64,000 bases of DNA from a virus: positions 46,915 to 110,914 of IMG/VR virus record IMGVR_UViG_3300029448_000003; one strand, written 5' to 3'. This document shows positions 23,987 to 34,500 of this stretch, in pieces. Position 1 is the first letter of the stretch. Every line of letters starts with the position of its first letter. The notes below the pieces were generated by a model. That model had not been told where the DNA came from, searched no databases, and worked only from the letters and a program-made list of their open reading frames with translations. The translations under genes and the position numbers were made by a program.

Positions 23987-24466
23987 ATGGCAACACTTAC
24001 ATCTTTATTGCTACCAGAACATGGAAGTTCCTCAAGAGGAAGAAAACCATATATGGTACAAAAAACTATCGACCTTACTGCACAAGCAATTTCTTGTACA
24101 GCAGGTGACGTAGTTCAATGTCTAACTATTCCTGCTAATACAAGAGTGTTACATGCAGGTTTTCAGGTTGTATTAAGTGCAACTATGAATACAGGTACTA
24201 ACGCTACAGCAACTCTTGGTGCTGCAGATGCCGATGAATTTGTAGCGGCATTTGACATTGATGGTGCGGCAGATGGAGCTTATGCTCCTTCAGCAACACC
24301 TGCAGCTGATATTACGCTTGCAACAGCAGATACACTAGATTTAACTTTTGCAGGAGATGGTGCAACCTTCTCAGCAGGTAAAATCAGAGTATATGCTATA
24401 ATGATGGATGTTAGCGATCAAGGAGATTCTTCTCCGGATGAAGTTGACAGAGATACATTAGCGTAA
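23987..24466 (+). CDS. Structural protein following the coat gene, 159 aa
   Basis: The sequence is Ala/Thr/Asp-rich with beta-type stretches (YMVQKTIDLTAQAISC, AGDVVQCLTIPANTRVLHAG) and no charged clusters, typical of a capsid decoration or head fibre protein. It lies 13 bases after the coat gene with a good ribosome binding site and is followed by a terminator, so it is co-expressed with coat. The exact role is inferred. Confidence 0.65.
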   Translation: MATLTSLLLPEHGSSSRGRKPYMVQKTIDLTAQAISCTAGDVVQCLTIPANTRVLHAGFQVVLSATMNTGTNATATLGAADADEFVAAFDIDGAADGAYAPSATPAADITLATADTLDLTFAGDGATFSAGKIRVYAIMMDVSDQGDSSPDEVDRDTLA

Positions 24467-24488
24467 CTTTGCAAATGTAGTTAATAAG

Positions 24489-24526
24489 AAGGGTGAGGTA
24501 CGATATTATCTGCCTTGCCCTTTTTT
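24489..24526 (+). terminator. Rho-independent terminator after the coat operon
   Basis: AAGGGTGAGG (24489-24498) pairs with CCTTGCCCTT (24513-24522) through ten positions with two G-U pairs, around a 14-base loop. The stem runs directly into TTTTTT. Together with the promoter at 22677 this defines a separate coat transcript. Confidence 0.8.
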
Positions 24527-24539
24527 AAAGGAATTTAAT

Positions 24540-24905
24540 ATGGCATATGAACCTAAAAAACGAATAAGTAATTTTTTAAAAGCAACATCTACAAATGTAA
24601 CGCAGGTTTGTAAATGCCCTAACGATAGATTATATAATATTAAAGAAATATTTATTTCAAATGTTTCTTCAAACGAAATAACATATACACTAACAATACG
24701 AAAGTATGACAAAACATCTGATGATGGTAGTGGCGAAAGTTTTACATTAATTAATTCAAATACTTTAGTTTCTAACGGTTTTATTCGTTTTGATAGTGCA
24801 GATATAATGCTTGAAAGAGAAGATATATTAAACATACAAGTATCAGAATCTGATGCAGTACACGTATCAGTTTTTATAGAAGAATACATTAGTATTGGAA
24901 GGTAA
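24540..24905 (+). CDS. Structural protein, beta-rich, 121 aa
   Basis: The protein begins MAYEPKKRISNFLKATSTNV and alternates short hydrophobic strands (YNIKEIFISNVSSNEITYTL, HVSVFIEEYISI). Its length and pattern resemble the 126-residue protein at 26784-27164. It is likely a head-tail or fibre-associated virion component. No named family is recognised. AAGGAA precedes the ATG. Confidence 0.6.
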   Translation: MAYEPKKRISNFLKATSTNVTQVCKCPNDRLYNIKEIFISNVSSNEITYTLTIRKYDKTSDDGSGESFTLINSNTLVSNGFIRFDSADIMLEREDILNIQVSESDAVHVSVFIEEYISIGR

Positions 24906-24910
24906 ATAAA

Positions 24911-25348
24911 ATGGCAATAACTACAAAAATGTGTGTTTCATTTAAGCAAGAGTTATTAAATAAAGAACACGATATTAACTCAGACACAATTAAAATTGCT
25001 TTAATTAAATCAGGAGAATCTGGTACATATAATGCAAGCACAACTAATTACAGTACTGTTACAGGAAATTCAGACGAAGCATCAGGAACAGGATATTCAG
25101 CAGGTGGGCAAACGCTTCAAAATGCTAACTTACAAATAAGTGGAGAAGTAGCTTTTGTAGACTTTGATGATGTTACTTGGTCTGGCTCTACTATTTCAGC
25201 AGCAGGTGCTATCCTATACAACTCAAGCGTGTCCAATAAAGCAATTGCTATATTAAGTTTTGGTGGTACAGTAGCATCGTCTTCAGGTAATTTTGTTTTA
25301 ACGATGCCAGCAAATAATTCAAGTAATGCCCTTTTAAGGTTGTCGTAA
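24911..25348 (+). CDS. Tail-associated beta-rich protein, 145 aa
   Basis: Ser/Thr/Asn/Gly-rich sequence with regular strands, including TIKIALIKSGESGTYN and GGQTLQNANLQISG, recalls small virion proteins of marine phages carrying the theme DTIKVALY near the N-terminus. It directly abuts the next fibre gene (stop TAA followed by ATG). It is probably a structural protein; a precise position in the virion is not inferable. Confidence 0.6.
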   Translation: MAITTKMCVSFKQELLNKEHDINSDTIKIALIKSGESGTYNASTTNYSTVTGNSDEASGTGYSAGGQTLQNANLQISGEVAFVDFDDVTWSGSTISAAGAILYNSSVSNKAIAILSFGGTVASSSGNFVLTMPANNSSNALLRLS

Positions 25349-26764
25349 ATGGCTCATGTCTTATTAGATAGAGCAAAAGTAGTTGCTACTAGTATGACTG
25401 GCAATTTGCCTAACTATGCCTTAACCAATGCTCCACCTACAGGCTTTGTAGATTTTACAGGTGTAGGAGATGGTAATACTACTTTTTATGTAGCAGAAGA
25501 TGACACAGGTCTTTTTGAAATAGGAGTAGGTACATTTGCTACATCAGGAGAGGTATTAACACGAACTGATGGAAATGTTATATTGTCAAGCAATAATGGT
25601 AATAATAATAGGGTTAGTTGGCCCTCTAATTCTACACCTACAGTTTTTATATCACAACCTGCTGATAAAGCAGTATCCTTAGATAATAATAACAATGTAA
25701 CTATAACTTCTACAACAGATGATGGACCAGTACTTAATCTTGTATCTAATGACCATAGTGATGCTGCTAATTGGACTACTGAAGGAAAGATATCATTTAA
25801 AGCAGATAATGATGCTAACGAAGAAACAGAATTTGCAAGTATATCATTGACTACAGCAGAGATTGCTGATGGTAATGAAACTGGTAGGCTAAAACTTAAG
25901 TTGACAAATGCTGGTGGTAGTCCAACAGAATCTTATCAATTTGCATACAACAAATTATTTTTAGAGGATGATAGCCATGCTATTAGATGGAATAATACAA
26001 GAGGTACTAGTTATGATTTAGAGCTTGTAACTACCACACCTACAGCAAATAGAACATATACATTACCTGATGCTACAGGAACTGTAATAACTACTGGTAA
26101 TATGAATGCTATTACAGATATAGGAATACAACAATATACTATTCAACTTGGAGCAGGAGCTAATTTAGAGTTTGAAGGTGCTACAGGAAATGCCCATGAA
26201 ACAACTTTAACTGTTACAGAACCAACTCAAGACAATACCATAACTTTACCAGATGCTACAGGTACTGTTGTTCTAGATACCCATGCTGGTAATCTTACAG
26301 TTAATGGTCAATTCATTATAAATTATACAAATAGTGGAGCTTGGCAAAAACCGATACAAGCGTTAGCTCCTAATTTAGCTGATGGTCAAAATGCACAGTT
26401 TACTTTTGGTAAAGCTTCAAGTAGTAATAATCTTGTTGAATTTAGTGCTAAACATATAAGTGATGGTGATGCAGGAAATTATTTTTCATTTGGGTATCAT
26501 AGTGGCACAGTAAGACCTTGTGTCAGAACAGATGGAAAAGTTTCTATAGGAAATACGCATAATTCTCCGGGAAATTGGAATCAAATTTTAAATGTAAATG
26601 GTAATATAGAAGCAATGGGAACTATAGAATTAGGACATGCAGACGATACAACAATAGAAAGAGTATCAGCAGGTGTCGTTTCAATTCAAAGTAATAATAT
26701 CCTAACTACAGCAACAGGTGCGACTACAGGTAAAGCTATCGCAATGGCAATGGTATTCGGATAA
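25349..26764 (+). CDS. Tail fibre-like protein, 471 aa
   Basis: The N-terminal part (DRAKVVATSMTGNLPNYALT, then FVDFTGVGDGNTTFYVAEDD) is a virion-attachment type start. The middle carries two copies of TYTLPDATGTVI-like or TITLPDATGTVVL repeats (near residues 235 and 310), a common unit of phage fibre shafts. The C-terminus forms beta repeats. It would be part of a fibre or tailspike; receptor specificity is unknown. Confidence 0.7.
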   Translation: MAHVLLDRAKVVATSMTGNLPNYALTNAPPTGFVDFTGVGDGNTTFYVAEDDTGLFEIGVGTFATSGEVLTRTDGNVILSSNNGNNNRVSWPSNSTPTVFISQPADKAVSLDNNNNVTITSTTDDGPVLNLVSNDHSDAANWTTEGKISFKADNDANEETEFASISLTTAEIADGNETGRLKLKLTNAGGSPTESYQFAYNKLFLEDDSHAIRWNNTRGTSYDLELVTTTPTANRTYTLPDATGTVITTGNMNAITDIGIQQYTIQLGAGANLEFEGATGNAHETTLTVTEPTQDNTITLPDATGTVVLDTHAGNLTVNGQFIINYTNSGAWQKPIQALAPNLADGQNAQFTFGKASSSNNLVEFSAKHISDGDAGNYFSFGYHSGTVRPCVRTDGKVSIGNTHNSPGNWNQILNVNGNIEAMGTIELGHADDTTIERVSAGVVSIQSNNILTTATGATTGKAIAMAMVFG

Positions 26765-26783
26765 AAGAAAGAGAGAATAAAAT

Positions 26784-27164
26784 ATGGCAGCTCCAAATAT
26801 AGTCAACGTAACTTCAATACTAGGTAAAACAGCTTATGATGCTGATGTTGCAACGAGTGCAGCAACACTACTAGACAATGGAGCAACTACTAATAAATTA
26901 TTAAAAATTAATAGTATTATTGCCGCGAATATTGATGGAACAAATGATGCAGATATTACAGTTTTTGTAACTTTACAAACAAATACTAACACTACACTTT
27001 TTCATTTAGCAAAAACAGTTACAGTTCCAGCAGATTCATCCCTTGTTATCATATCAAAAGATACATCTTTTTATTTAGAAGAAGATAGAGCAATTCGTGC
27101 CCTTGCAAGTGCAACTGGTGATATTAGTTTAATGTGTTCTTATGAAGAATTAGATGATGCTTAA
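26784..27164 (+). CDS. Structural protein, beta-rich, 126 aa
   Basis: The protein reads MAAPNIVNVTSILGKTAYDA, then alternating strands (LLKINSIIAANIDGTNDADI, SSLVIISKDTSFYL) and an acidic end. The layout recalls the 121-residue protein at 24540-24905. Small jelly-roll-like proteins of this type accompany fibre genes. It ends 2 bases before the glycine-rich gene. Confidence 0.6.
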   Translation: MAAPNIVNVTSILGKTAYDADVATSAATLLDNGATTNKLLKINSIIAANIDGTNDADITVFVTLQTNTNTTLFHLAKTVTVPADSSLVIISKDTSFYLEEDRAIRALASATGDISLMCSYEELDDA

Positions 27165-27166
27165 CT

Positions 27167-28168
27167 ATGTCTTTCAATTATTTTAATAATCAAAGCTATG
27201 TTGGCATAAGTGAAATTCTTAACTTTAAAGGTATATCTAGTATAGATAGTACTAGATTAAATACTGCTATAATAGGGGGTGCATTGTTTCGTAACACAAG
27301 TACTTCAAACCACACACATACTTGGACAGTTCCTGTAGGAGTACTCTCTGTTTCTGTTGTTTGTATCGGTGCAGGTGGTGGTGGTATGTATTATGCTAAT
27401 AGTAATCAAAATCACACTTATGCTATGGGTGGTGGTGCAGGTGGTGCTTTAGCATGGTTAAATGGTGTAACTGTTACTCCCGGTGAAAGTATTTCAATAC
27501 AAGTAGGTGGAAGAGGTAACTATGGTGCTTATCAAAATGGTTCAACTGCAGGTGGAGCTAGTTTTTTTAAAGATGTATCGACAATAAACGCTAATGGTGG
27601 TAGTCCGGGAAGATACAATACGGATTTAAGTGGTGCTACGTTTACTGTTTCTACTTCCTATGGAACTTATGGGGGTGGAAATGGTGGTGGAGTAAATTCA
27701 ACATCAAGTCAAGGCTATGGTCCTGCAGGTGGTGGTGGTGCAGGTGGTTATAGTGGAAATGGTGGAGATGGGCGAGATGATGCCGCTGCTTCAGGAGATA
27801 ATGGCTCTGGTGGTGCTGGTGGAGGTGGTGGTGCGGCTATGGGTGATTATACAGACCACATATCAGGTGGAGGAGGAGGAGTAGCTCCTTATGGTGAAGG
27901 TTCTAGTGGAAACGGCTCAAGCACTGGTGCTGGTGGTGGAGGTTCTGGTGGAGATAATACTGAAATACCTTCGGATTTAGCTCAAACTCAATCTGGTGGT
28001 CACTATGGTGGTGGTGGTGGTGGTAAATCATCAAGCTACTGGGGTAGTAGTGCAGGTTCTGGTGGACAAGGTGTAGTTAGGGTTATATGGGGTCCTTTAA
28101 GAACTTTTCCTTCAACAAATGTAGGGCAGGATTATTTAGGTTTTACAGAAACAACTTATTTTAACTAG
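27167..28168 (+). CDS. Glycine-rich tail fibre protein, 333 aa
   Basis: After an N-terminal strand region ending in HTHTWTVPVGVLSVSVVCIG, residues about 75-300 are dominated by GG and GGGG runs (for example GPAGGGGAGGYSGNGGDG), compatible with a polyglycine-II bundle as in T4-like adhesins. It ends with a strand, GVVRVIWGPLRTFPST. It probably contacts the receptor or supports the fibre. Its nucleotide sequence is repetitive (ggtggtggt), so this gene may vary in length between strains. Confidence 0.7.
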   Translation: MSFNYFNNQSYVGISEILNFKGISSIDSTRLNTAIIGGALFRNTSTSNHTHTWTVPVGVLSVSVVCIGAGGGGMYYANSNQNHTYAMGGGAGGALAWLNGVTVTPGESISIQVGGRGNYGAYQNGSTAGGASFFKDVSTINANGGSPGRYNTDLSGATFTVSTSYGTYGGGNGGGVNSTSSQGYGPAGGGGAGGYSGNGGDGRDDAAASGDNGSGGAGGGGGAAMGDYTDHISGGGGGVAPYGEGSSGNGSSTGAGGGGSGGDNTEIPSDLAQTQSGGHYGGGGGGKSSSYWGSSAGSGGQGVVRVIWGPLRTFPSTNVGQDYLGFTETTYFN

Positions 28169-28177
28169 GCATTAAAA

Positions 28178-29329
28178 ATGAAAAGAAATAGTGGGTTTAT
28201 TACAGACGATAGAATAGTTACTAGCACTTTAGCTGCAAAAGGTGTCCACGATTTGCATGACGTTCATATTAAAAGAGTAGCAATTGAATGGCCCAGAACT
28301 CATAGGTTTTTATCTCTTACTCCTAGTGTAACAACTGTTACAGAGGGAAACGCTGTAACATTTACACTTGTTACAGAACACATTCCTAATAGTAGTACTT
28401 TATATTATACAATATCTACTGTTTCTGGTACTACTATGGTAGACGCTGATTTTAATAGTTCACCAAATAATGGTGGTATAGATGGTTCATTTAGTACTAC
28501 CAATAATTCAACTGCTATTGTTTTTGGCTTAGTTGCAGAAGTAAGTCCGGGGGATTCAGAAAGTAATGTATTTAAATTGCAGATAAGAACAGGAAGCACA
28601 TCTGGACCTATAGTTATTGAGTCTAGTGATATAACTGTAACTGATGCCATACAAATTGGAACAGATATTAGAAGTGCTTTTTATGAAATATCTAATAGAA
28701 CAATAGTGGATTCTTCTTCAGGCGATTACACTCTTGATTATGATGTTGGTGAAATACAACAAGCGTTTGGTGGAAGTGCAAGAGTTTATGTAGTGCTAAA
28801 ATGCACTACGGCAACAACGTATAGAAATGATATTTGTATAGCAGCTGTGCAAGTACTAAACTCTTCTAATGTAATACAACAGACTTGGAATTTTTCTGTT
28901 AATAACCAATCTTGGGAAGATAATGGCACAAGAATTGCTGGTTCTAGTAGCTTGTTAAGTAGTTATCTTACCCCATCTGATGTAGCTAGTTATTCAGGAT
29001 ATGCCGCTATTACAGCAGGTGCTGGTGTTAATGAAATTAATTTAGCATCTGGTACTGGTAGTACATACACAGGGATGGCAGATGGAATTGCTCCTACCCT
29101 AGTTGCTGTTTATTCTGTAGGAAACGGTACAGTAGCTCAAAGTAGTGGTGCTAATTATATATATGGTGAAGTAAGTGGAGCATCTAGATATTCTCATGTA
29201 GTTGCAAGAAGCCCTGCTCATACTTTTAGTGCTGGTGATAAAATAAGAGTTGTGCATGGTGTTGTAACTAATCCTACTGAATCTTCTACAATTAATATAA
29301 ATGATTCAATATGGATAGGAATTTATTAA
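28178..29329 (+). CDS. Fibre-associated protein with a Calx-beta-like domain, 383 aa
   Basis: Residues about 45-160 (SLTPSVTTVTEGNAVTFTLV, then TGSTSGPIVIESSDITVTD) match the style of Calx-beta repeats, beta sandwiches common in adhesive proteins. The rest is Ser/Thr/Gly-rich with strands. It sits in the fibre cluster and probably builds part of the adsorption apparatus. The domain call is by pattern only. Confidence 0.6.
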   Translation: MKRNSGFITDDRIVTSTLAAKGVHDLHDVHIKRVAIEWPRTHRFLSLTPSVTTVTEGNAVTFTLVTEHIPNSSTLYYTISTVSGTTMVDADFNSSPNNGGIDGSFSTTNNSTAIVFGLVAEVSPGDSESNVFKLQIRTGSTSGPIVIESSDITVTDAIQIGTDIRSAFYEISNRTIVDSSSGDYTLDYDVGEIQQAFGGSARVYVVLKCTTATTYRNDICIAAVQVLNSSNVIQQTWNFSVNNQSWEDNGTRIAGSSSLLSSYLTPSDVASYSGYAAITAGAGVNEINLASGTGSTYTGMADGIAPTLVAVYSVGNGTVAQSSGANYIYGEVSGASRYSHVVARSPAHTFSAGDKIRVVHGVVTNPTESSTININDSIWIGIY

Positions 29330-29330
29330 A

Positions 29331-29615
29331 GTGTCACAAGATTTTAAACATAATTATTTTTATTCCTATAAAGAACAATACCCTTTAATATGGGATGAAC
29401 TACCACACAGAATACGATTATCAAATGGTAAGACAAGAACAGATAAAGAAAGTTTTACAAAAGAAGAACTAAAAGATGCTGGATATGCGTTAGTTGATAG
29501 ATATCCAAATTACAATGATGAAACGCATGTCTGTACTTGGAACGGTGCTGATTGGGTAGTTACACAACATCGTGATCCTAATAAGAAAATAATATTTTTT
29601 GACGATCCAGTTTAA
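29331..29615 (+). CDS. Small protein of the fibre cluster, 94 aa, GTG start
   Basis: The protein begins MSQDFKHNYFYSYKEQYPLI and is polar and Asp/Lys/Tyr-rich with a segment VCTWNGADWVVTQHRD, which resembles small fibre-assembly or fibre-tip proteins. Start is GTG one base after the previous stop; no ATG fits. It ends 2 bases before the next gene. Function is inferred from position only. Confidence 0.55.
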   Translation: MSQDFKHNYFYSYKEQYPLIWDELPHRIRLSNGKTRTDKESFTKEELKDAGYALVDRYPNYNDETHVCTWNGADWVVTQHRDPNKKIIFFDDPV

Positions 29616-29617
29616 CA

Positions 29618-30016
29618 ATGTTTAGTACTAATCCATATTCCGTTGTTCCTTTTTCAACACTACCTTTAGCTGGAAGTGTACTAGTAGTTACAGGTGTTAA
29701 TACAGATGGTTTAGTTACTCTTCCTTATTTTGATAATACAACTGCTGTAGAATCTGTAAATAGTAATGCAACTGTAAATGTAACATTTTTAAGTACAGGT
29801 GGTATTGATGTATCAGAATCACCTCTTGAATTTGTATCAAGTACAGGTGTTGCAGGAACAGTAGATACTTTAACAAGCACCACAGCTACAGGTGTTGTTA
29901 GTCAAGGTATTGCAAATCTTGGTGTAAGTCCTGCTAGTGGTACGGCATTTGATTTTTCTGCACACGCAGATAACTATAGCAGAAGACGTACAGCATACGT
30001 AAGAAGAGTAGCATAA
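29618..30016 (+). CDS. Structural protein, 132 aa
   Basis: The protein is Val/Thr/Ser/Gly-rich with regular strands and almost no Lys until a basic end (YSRRRTAYVRRVA). The start MFSTNPYSVVPFSTLP is typical of small tail proteins of marine podoviruses that precede the short repeat protein and the tail-tube gene. Its stop overlaps the ATG of the next small gene. Confidence 0.6.
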   Translation: MFSTNPYSVVPFSTLPLAGSVLVVTGVNTDGLVTLPYFDNTTAVESVNSNATVNVTFLSTGGIDVSESPLEFVSSTGVAGTVDTLTSTTATGVVSQGIANLGVSPASGTAFDFSAHADNYSRRRTAYVRRVA

Positions 30017-30183
30017 TGCGTAGCACAAAAGAAAGAACAATAAATGTACCTGTTGAAAATAGATTTGCGTACATTGAAACTCAAAATATAGCAAGAACAA
30101 TAAATGTACCTGTTGAAACAAGAAAAGTTTATATAGAATCTCAAACAACAACAGGAGAACGAACAGTATTAATAATGGAGTAA
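30016..30183 (+). CDS. Tiny duplicated-repeat protein, 55 aa
   Basis: The protein consists of two tandem copies of an 18-residue unit: ERTINVPVENRFAYIETQ and ARTINVPVETRKVYIESQ, plus short ends. The DNA copies are also near identical over ACAATAAATGTACCTGTTGA, indicating a recent duplication. It is fitted between two structural genes with 1-base overlap before it and a 3-base gap after it, so it is probably translated. Function unknown. Confidence 0.55.
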   Translation: MRSTKERTINVPVENRFAYIETQNIARTINVPVETRKVYIESQTTTGERTVLIME

Positions 30184-30186
30184 AAT

Positions 30187-30753
30187 ATGTCTTTTCGATG
30201 GCCCTCTAAAGACCCAGATGAACAATTAGATTTTAGTGTAGATTGGTCACGGTGGTTAGGAACAGCAACCATACCAAACGTAGGTTCAGTTGTATGGTCT
30301 TTAAAATCAAGTGAATATGATACAGAAGTAAACGTTGATGACGGTCAATCTTTCAGCACGGCATCACAAGGTACAGCTGCTGTAAACGGTGCAACAACAT
30401 CTTCAACTACTGTTGCTTTAGATGGGCATGCTAACGAACCTATTCAAGTTGGTATGACGGTAACAGGTTCAGGAATATCTGGAACAGTAACTGTTACGGC
30501 TGTAGCAAGTCAATCTAGTATAACACTTTCGTCTGCACAAACTTTAAGTAATGATGTAACTTTAACATTTACAGGCACTACAGATAACATACAAAAAATA
30601 GGAGCAACAACTTTAGATTCAACAAGTCAAGTAGCAACTTTACAAATTGCAGGTGGTGTTACAGGCAGAGAGTACACATGGTTTTGTAAAATTACAGATA
30701 GCACTGGAAGCATTGCAAAACGAAGTATTAAATTAGCAGTAAGGGATAAATAA
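30187..30753 (+). CDS. Tail protein with inserted beta domain, 188 aa
   Basis: The flanks (FRWPSKDPDEQLDFSVDWSR, and TGREYTWFCKITDSTGSIAK) resemble small Ig-like proteins encoded beside the tail-tube gene in marine podoviruses. Residues about 62-137 form an extra domain with GMTVTGSGISGTVTV and SAQTLSNDVTLTFTG. A clearly related domain is inserted in the tail protein at 31507-34893, suggesting a mobile module. Confidence 0.6.
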   Translation: MSFRWPSKDPDEQLDFSVDWSRWLGTATIPNVGSVVWSLKSSEYDTEVNVDDGQSFSTASQGTAAVNGATTSSTTVALDGHANEPIQVGMTVTGSGISGTVTVTAVASQSSITLSSAQTLSNDVTLTFTGTTDNIQKIGATTLDSTSQVATLQIAGGVTGREYTWFCKITDSTGSIAKRSIKLAVRDK

Positions 30754-30754
30754 T

Positions 30755-31507
30755 ATGGCATATAATTTTTTAGGTGTTGTTAATGATATCAATAGTAGAT
30801 TAAATGAAGTACAGTTAACTTCTTCTAATTTTGCAACAGCAACAGGTTTTTATCAATCAGCAAAAGAAGCAATTAATTCTTCTATACGATATATTAATCA
30901 ATCTGAATATGAATGGCCCTTTAATCATGTAACACAAGAAGATGTGCTAACTGTAAATGTAGGTCGTTACCCTTTTCCAGCAGATGCTAAAACAATTAAC
31001 TTTAGAAGTTTTCGTATTAAAGAAGATTCAACATTAAATAATTCAACGGTAAAATTAAAAGAGTTAATATACAACGAATATCTAGATAGGTATGTAGATC
31101 AAGAATATAAAGAGAACCCTGTAGCAGGAGTTCCTAATCATATTATTGCTGCACCATCATTAGAGTATATTGTAACACCTGTTCCTGATAAAGCATATAA
31201 ATTAATATACGAATATTACAGAATAGCTGTGGACTTAATTAATGCAACAGATGTTCCTGCTGTACCTGAACGTTTTAGACATGTTATTATAGATGGAGCA
31301 ATGCACTATGCTTATTTGTTTAGAGGTAATACCCAAGATGCTACAGTAGCAAAACAAAAGTTTGATGATGGCATAAAACATATGCGTTCTTTACTTATTA
31401 ATAACTATACCTATGTTCGTTCTTATATGATACCAACAATTGCAGGTGGTAGAGGTAGAGTAGGTAGTTCACTCGTCAATGCAGGTTCTTCATTGGATTC
31501 ACTATAA
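30755..31507 (+). CDS. Tail tubular protein A-like (head-tail adaptor)
   Basis: The 250-residue protein starts MAYNFLGVVNDINSRLNEVQ, and the following helices, the segment RFRHVIIDGAMHYAYLFRGN and a Gly-rich end fit the gp11/tail-tube A class that joins the portal ring to the nozzle in podoviruses. It is followed without gap by the tail-tube B-like gene, the standard order. The assignment rests on pattern and order. Confidence 0.75.
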   Translation: MAYNFLGVVNDINSRLNEVQLTSSNFATATGFYQSAKEAINSSIRYINQSEYEWPFNHVTQEDVLTVNVGRYPFPADAKTINFRSFRIKEDSTLNNSTVKLKELIYNEYLDRYVDQEYKENPVAGVPNHIIAAPSLEYIVTPVPDKAYKLIYEYYRIAVDLINATDVPAVPERFRHVIIDGAMHYAYLFRGNTQDATVAKQKFDDGIKHMRSLLINNYTYVRSYMIPTIAGGRGRVGSSLVNAGSSLDSL

Positions 31508-34500
31508 TGGCAGATACTTTACAAACCTTACCCTTAGAATTTAGTGGTGGTTTAATTACAAGTTTATCACCACTACAACAAGGAACAAAAGCTCCCGGAT
31601 CAGCACGAAAGCTTGTTAACTTTGAGCCTTCTGTTGGTGGTGGTTATAGAAGATTAGAAGGGTATGTAAAGTATGCAGACGATATTGTTCCCCCATACGG
31701 AGAACCTAGTCTATTTAGTCAAATAGCAAAAGATGCTAATACAAGCATCACAATACAAAACTTATCTATGCAACCTGCCGTAGGTGACACATTTGAAGTT
31801 AGAGGTCGTACTGCAACAGCACTTGTTAATAACGATAGTGGTAGTGCAGATACATCTGTTCCTATAGACAATATAGTAGGACCTATCACTATAGGTATGG
31901 CTGTTAGTGGAACAGGTATAAGTGCAGGAACTACTGTAACAAACATTACTACTCAGCAAAATGGTCTTAATACAATATATACTGTAGTTTTAAGTGCTTC
32001 TGTAGCATTAACTAATAATGTAACACTAACATTTACTTCTGATACTAAAACTTACACGATACAGGATTTATCTTCTACTTTTGAGTTTTCAACGCAGCAA
32101 GTTACCATTTCTCCTGCTTTATCTTATCAAACAGCACATAATGAAAAAATAGTCTTTACAAAAGGAACAAACTCTGATATACTAGGAGTACATATTTGGA
32201 ACGATACAACAGTTGTTGCAAGAGGTTTAGATTTATACACAAGTAAAGGTGGTGGTTGGACAAAAATTAGTACACCAGATTATGGACAAGCTTCTATAAA
32301 ATATGGAATTGAAACAAATACCTCTGTAATATTTACTGGTTTAAATCAAATGCCAAAAATAGGAGATACTTTTACTGTAGAAGATTCTTATCGTGATTAT
32401 ACTTTTCCTTATCATAATATAAATGATGGCAGATTTCATAAAGCTGTTTATATAATTACAAAAGTTGAAAATTATAACAATGCTTTTACAGAAACACAAG
32501 TTGAACAAGATGGAGTAGCTAACAAAGGAACAGCTTTAATAACTTTTAGAACTAGGTATACTCACAATAATTATAATTACTACAACACTGGACAATCTAC
32601 TAATGGTTTAACGATATCTGTACAAGAAGGGGATCGTGTTAAATTTCAAAGTGCTTATAGCAGAGAAAAAACAACGTCACGTTTTAGATTTGCTAATTTT
32701 AATTTTGATGGTGTAGAAAAATTTATTGCTGTAGATGGTAAAAACGCTCCAGTATATTATGATGGGGGTAGTTTTAAATCATTAGCTAGATATGTAGATT
32801 CTAATGGAATAGAAAAAGATACACCAAATGATATTATAGGTGCTTCTTTTGTTACAGAATTTAAAAATCACATTTTTTATGGAAATAAAAACATATTAGC
32901 TCATTCGCAAATAAATACGTTTTCAGGTTTTGATGCTTCTGTGGGAGCAACAACACGAAATGTAGGAAATGACATTTCAGGTTTTGAAGTTTTTCGTAAC
33001 CAACTTATTATATTTGGAAGACAACGCATACAAAAAATTACAGGAATGGGAGAAGTAGATTGGGCTCTACAACCTATTACAACAGATATAGGTTGTCCTT
33101 ATCCAGATACTATAAAAGAAATAGGTGGGGATATAGTATTTTTAGGACCTGATGGTGTTCGTTCTTTAAGTGGAACAGAACAATTTAATGAGTTTAATTT
33201 AGCTGTTATTTCTAAAAATATTCAAGATGAAATAACAACTTTAATAAAAGATAATTTAGAATTTTGTAGTATGGTAGTTAGAGGTAAATCTCAATATCGT
33301 TTATTTGGTTACAAAAAAGATAGAGAAGCTATTGCAGGAACAACTACTGAAGGTTTTATAGGTACTCAACTAGCTGAAGGTTTTTCATGGAGTACTATCT
33401 CAGGGTACAAAGCAAAAATAGCAACAAGTTCTTATCTAGCTTATCCTACAGACATAGATGAATTAATTCTATATGCTAATGAAACAGAGCATATTTATCA
33501 AATGGAAAAAGGTACAACGTTAGATGGTTCTGACATTGTTGCACGGTATGCTTCTCCTTTTATGCCTATACGTGACCCACAGAAAAGAAAATCATTACAT
33601 AAGATGAAATTATTTACTGATCCTGAAGGAGATGTAGTTGGAGATGTATCTATTAAATTTGATTTTGAAGATAGTAATATTATACAGCCTGAAGCAATAC
33701 CAATTACAAACGTAACAAATACTGCTACTACAGCAAAATATAATACAAGTAAAACTATGCATAGTGGTATTATTTATGCAAATACTGCAACAGGATATAA
33801 TAGTACAACAGCAAATAAATTAAAAATGATTGGTTTAACTAGACCACTACAGGTAGGAGATGTTGTTCGTTTTTCAGGAATACATCAGCAATACTCAACA
33901 GCAGACGGTATATCTTTAACACAGTATGGTAATCTTCTGTTTAATAGTACTGGTTTGATAAAAAATTATAGCAATTCAAGCTCATCTTTAAATTTAAGTT
34001 TTACGCATCCTCTTTTTACAACACGGTTTGTAAAATTTCTTAATCCTACAAGTAGATTAGACTATCAATTTGGAACAGATAATGTTGTAGCTGACGCAAC
34101 TAGTGGTTGGGGTACAGTTTTAAAAGGTGGTACTTTAATTATTGATGTTAGTGATAGTAGCATGGCAGGTAAAAGTGTATTTTTCTCAACTACTGCTGAT
34201 GGAACACATGGTGGTGGAACACCTATACTAGACGGATACGATACTGGAGATATACCTGCAGGAAGTAATGGAGCAAAGATAACATGGACTATTCCAACAA
34301 ATTTAAGTGGTGCTGTGTATTATTATGTTGCTGAAAATTCAGGTTTAGGAAATACTGGAAATCTAACTTTTGAAAGTTTAGGCACACAAATAACTACAAC
34401 GTCTTCTCCAATACCAACAAGTATGGAGTTTGAAGTTGCTAGTTTAGTAGATTATCCGGGAAATGGAAGTTGGCTATCTTCTATAGCAAACAATACAGGA

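Noticed and set aside
27700-28060. GGTGGT tracts as a microsatellite or insertion
   Set aside because: They encode in-frame glycine runs of a normal fibre protein, so coding explains the repeat.
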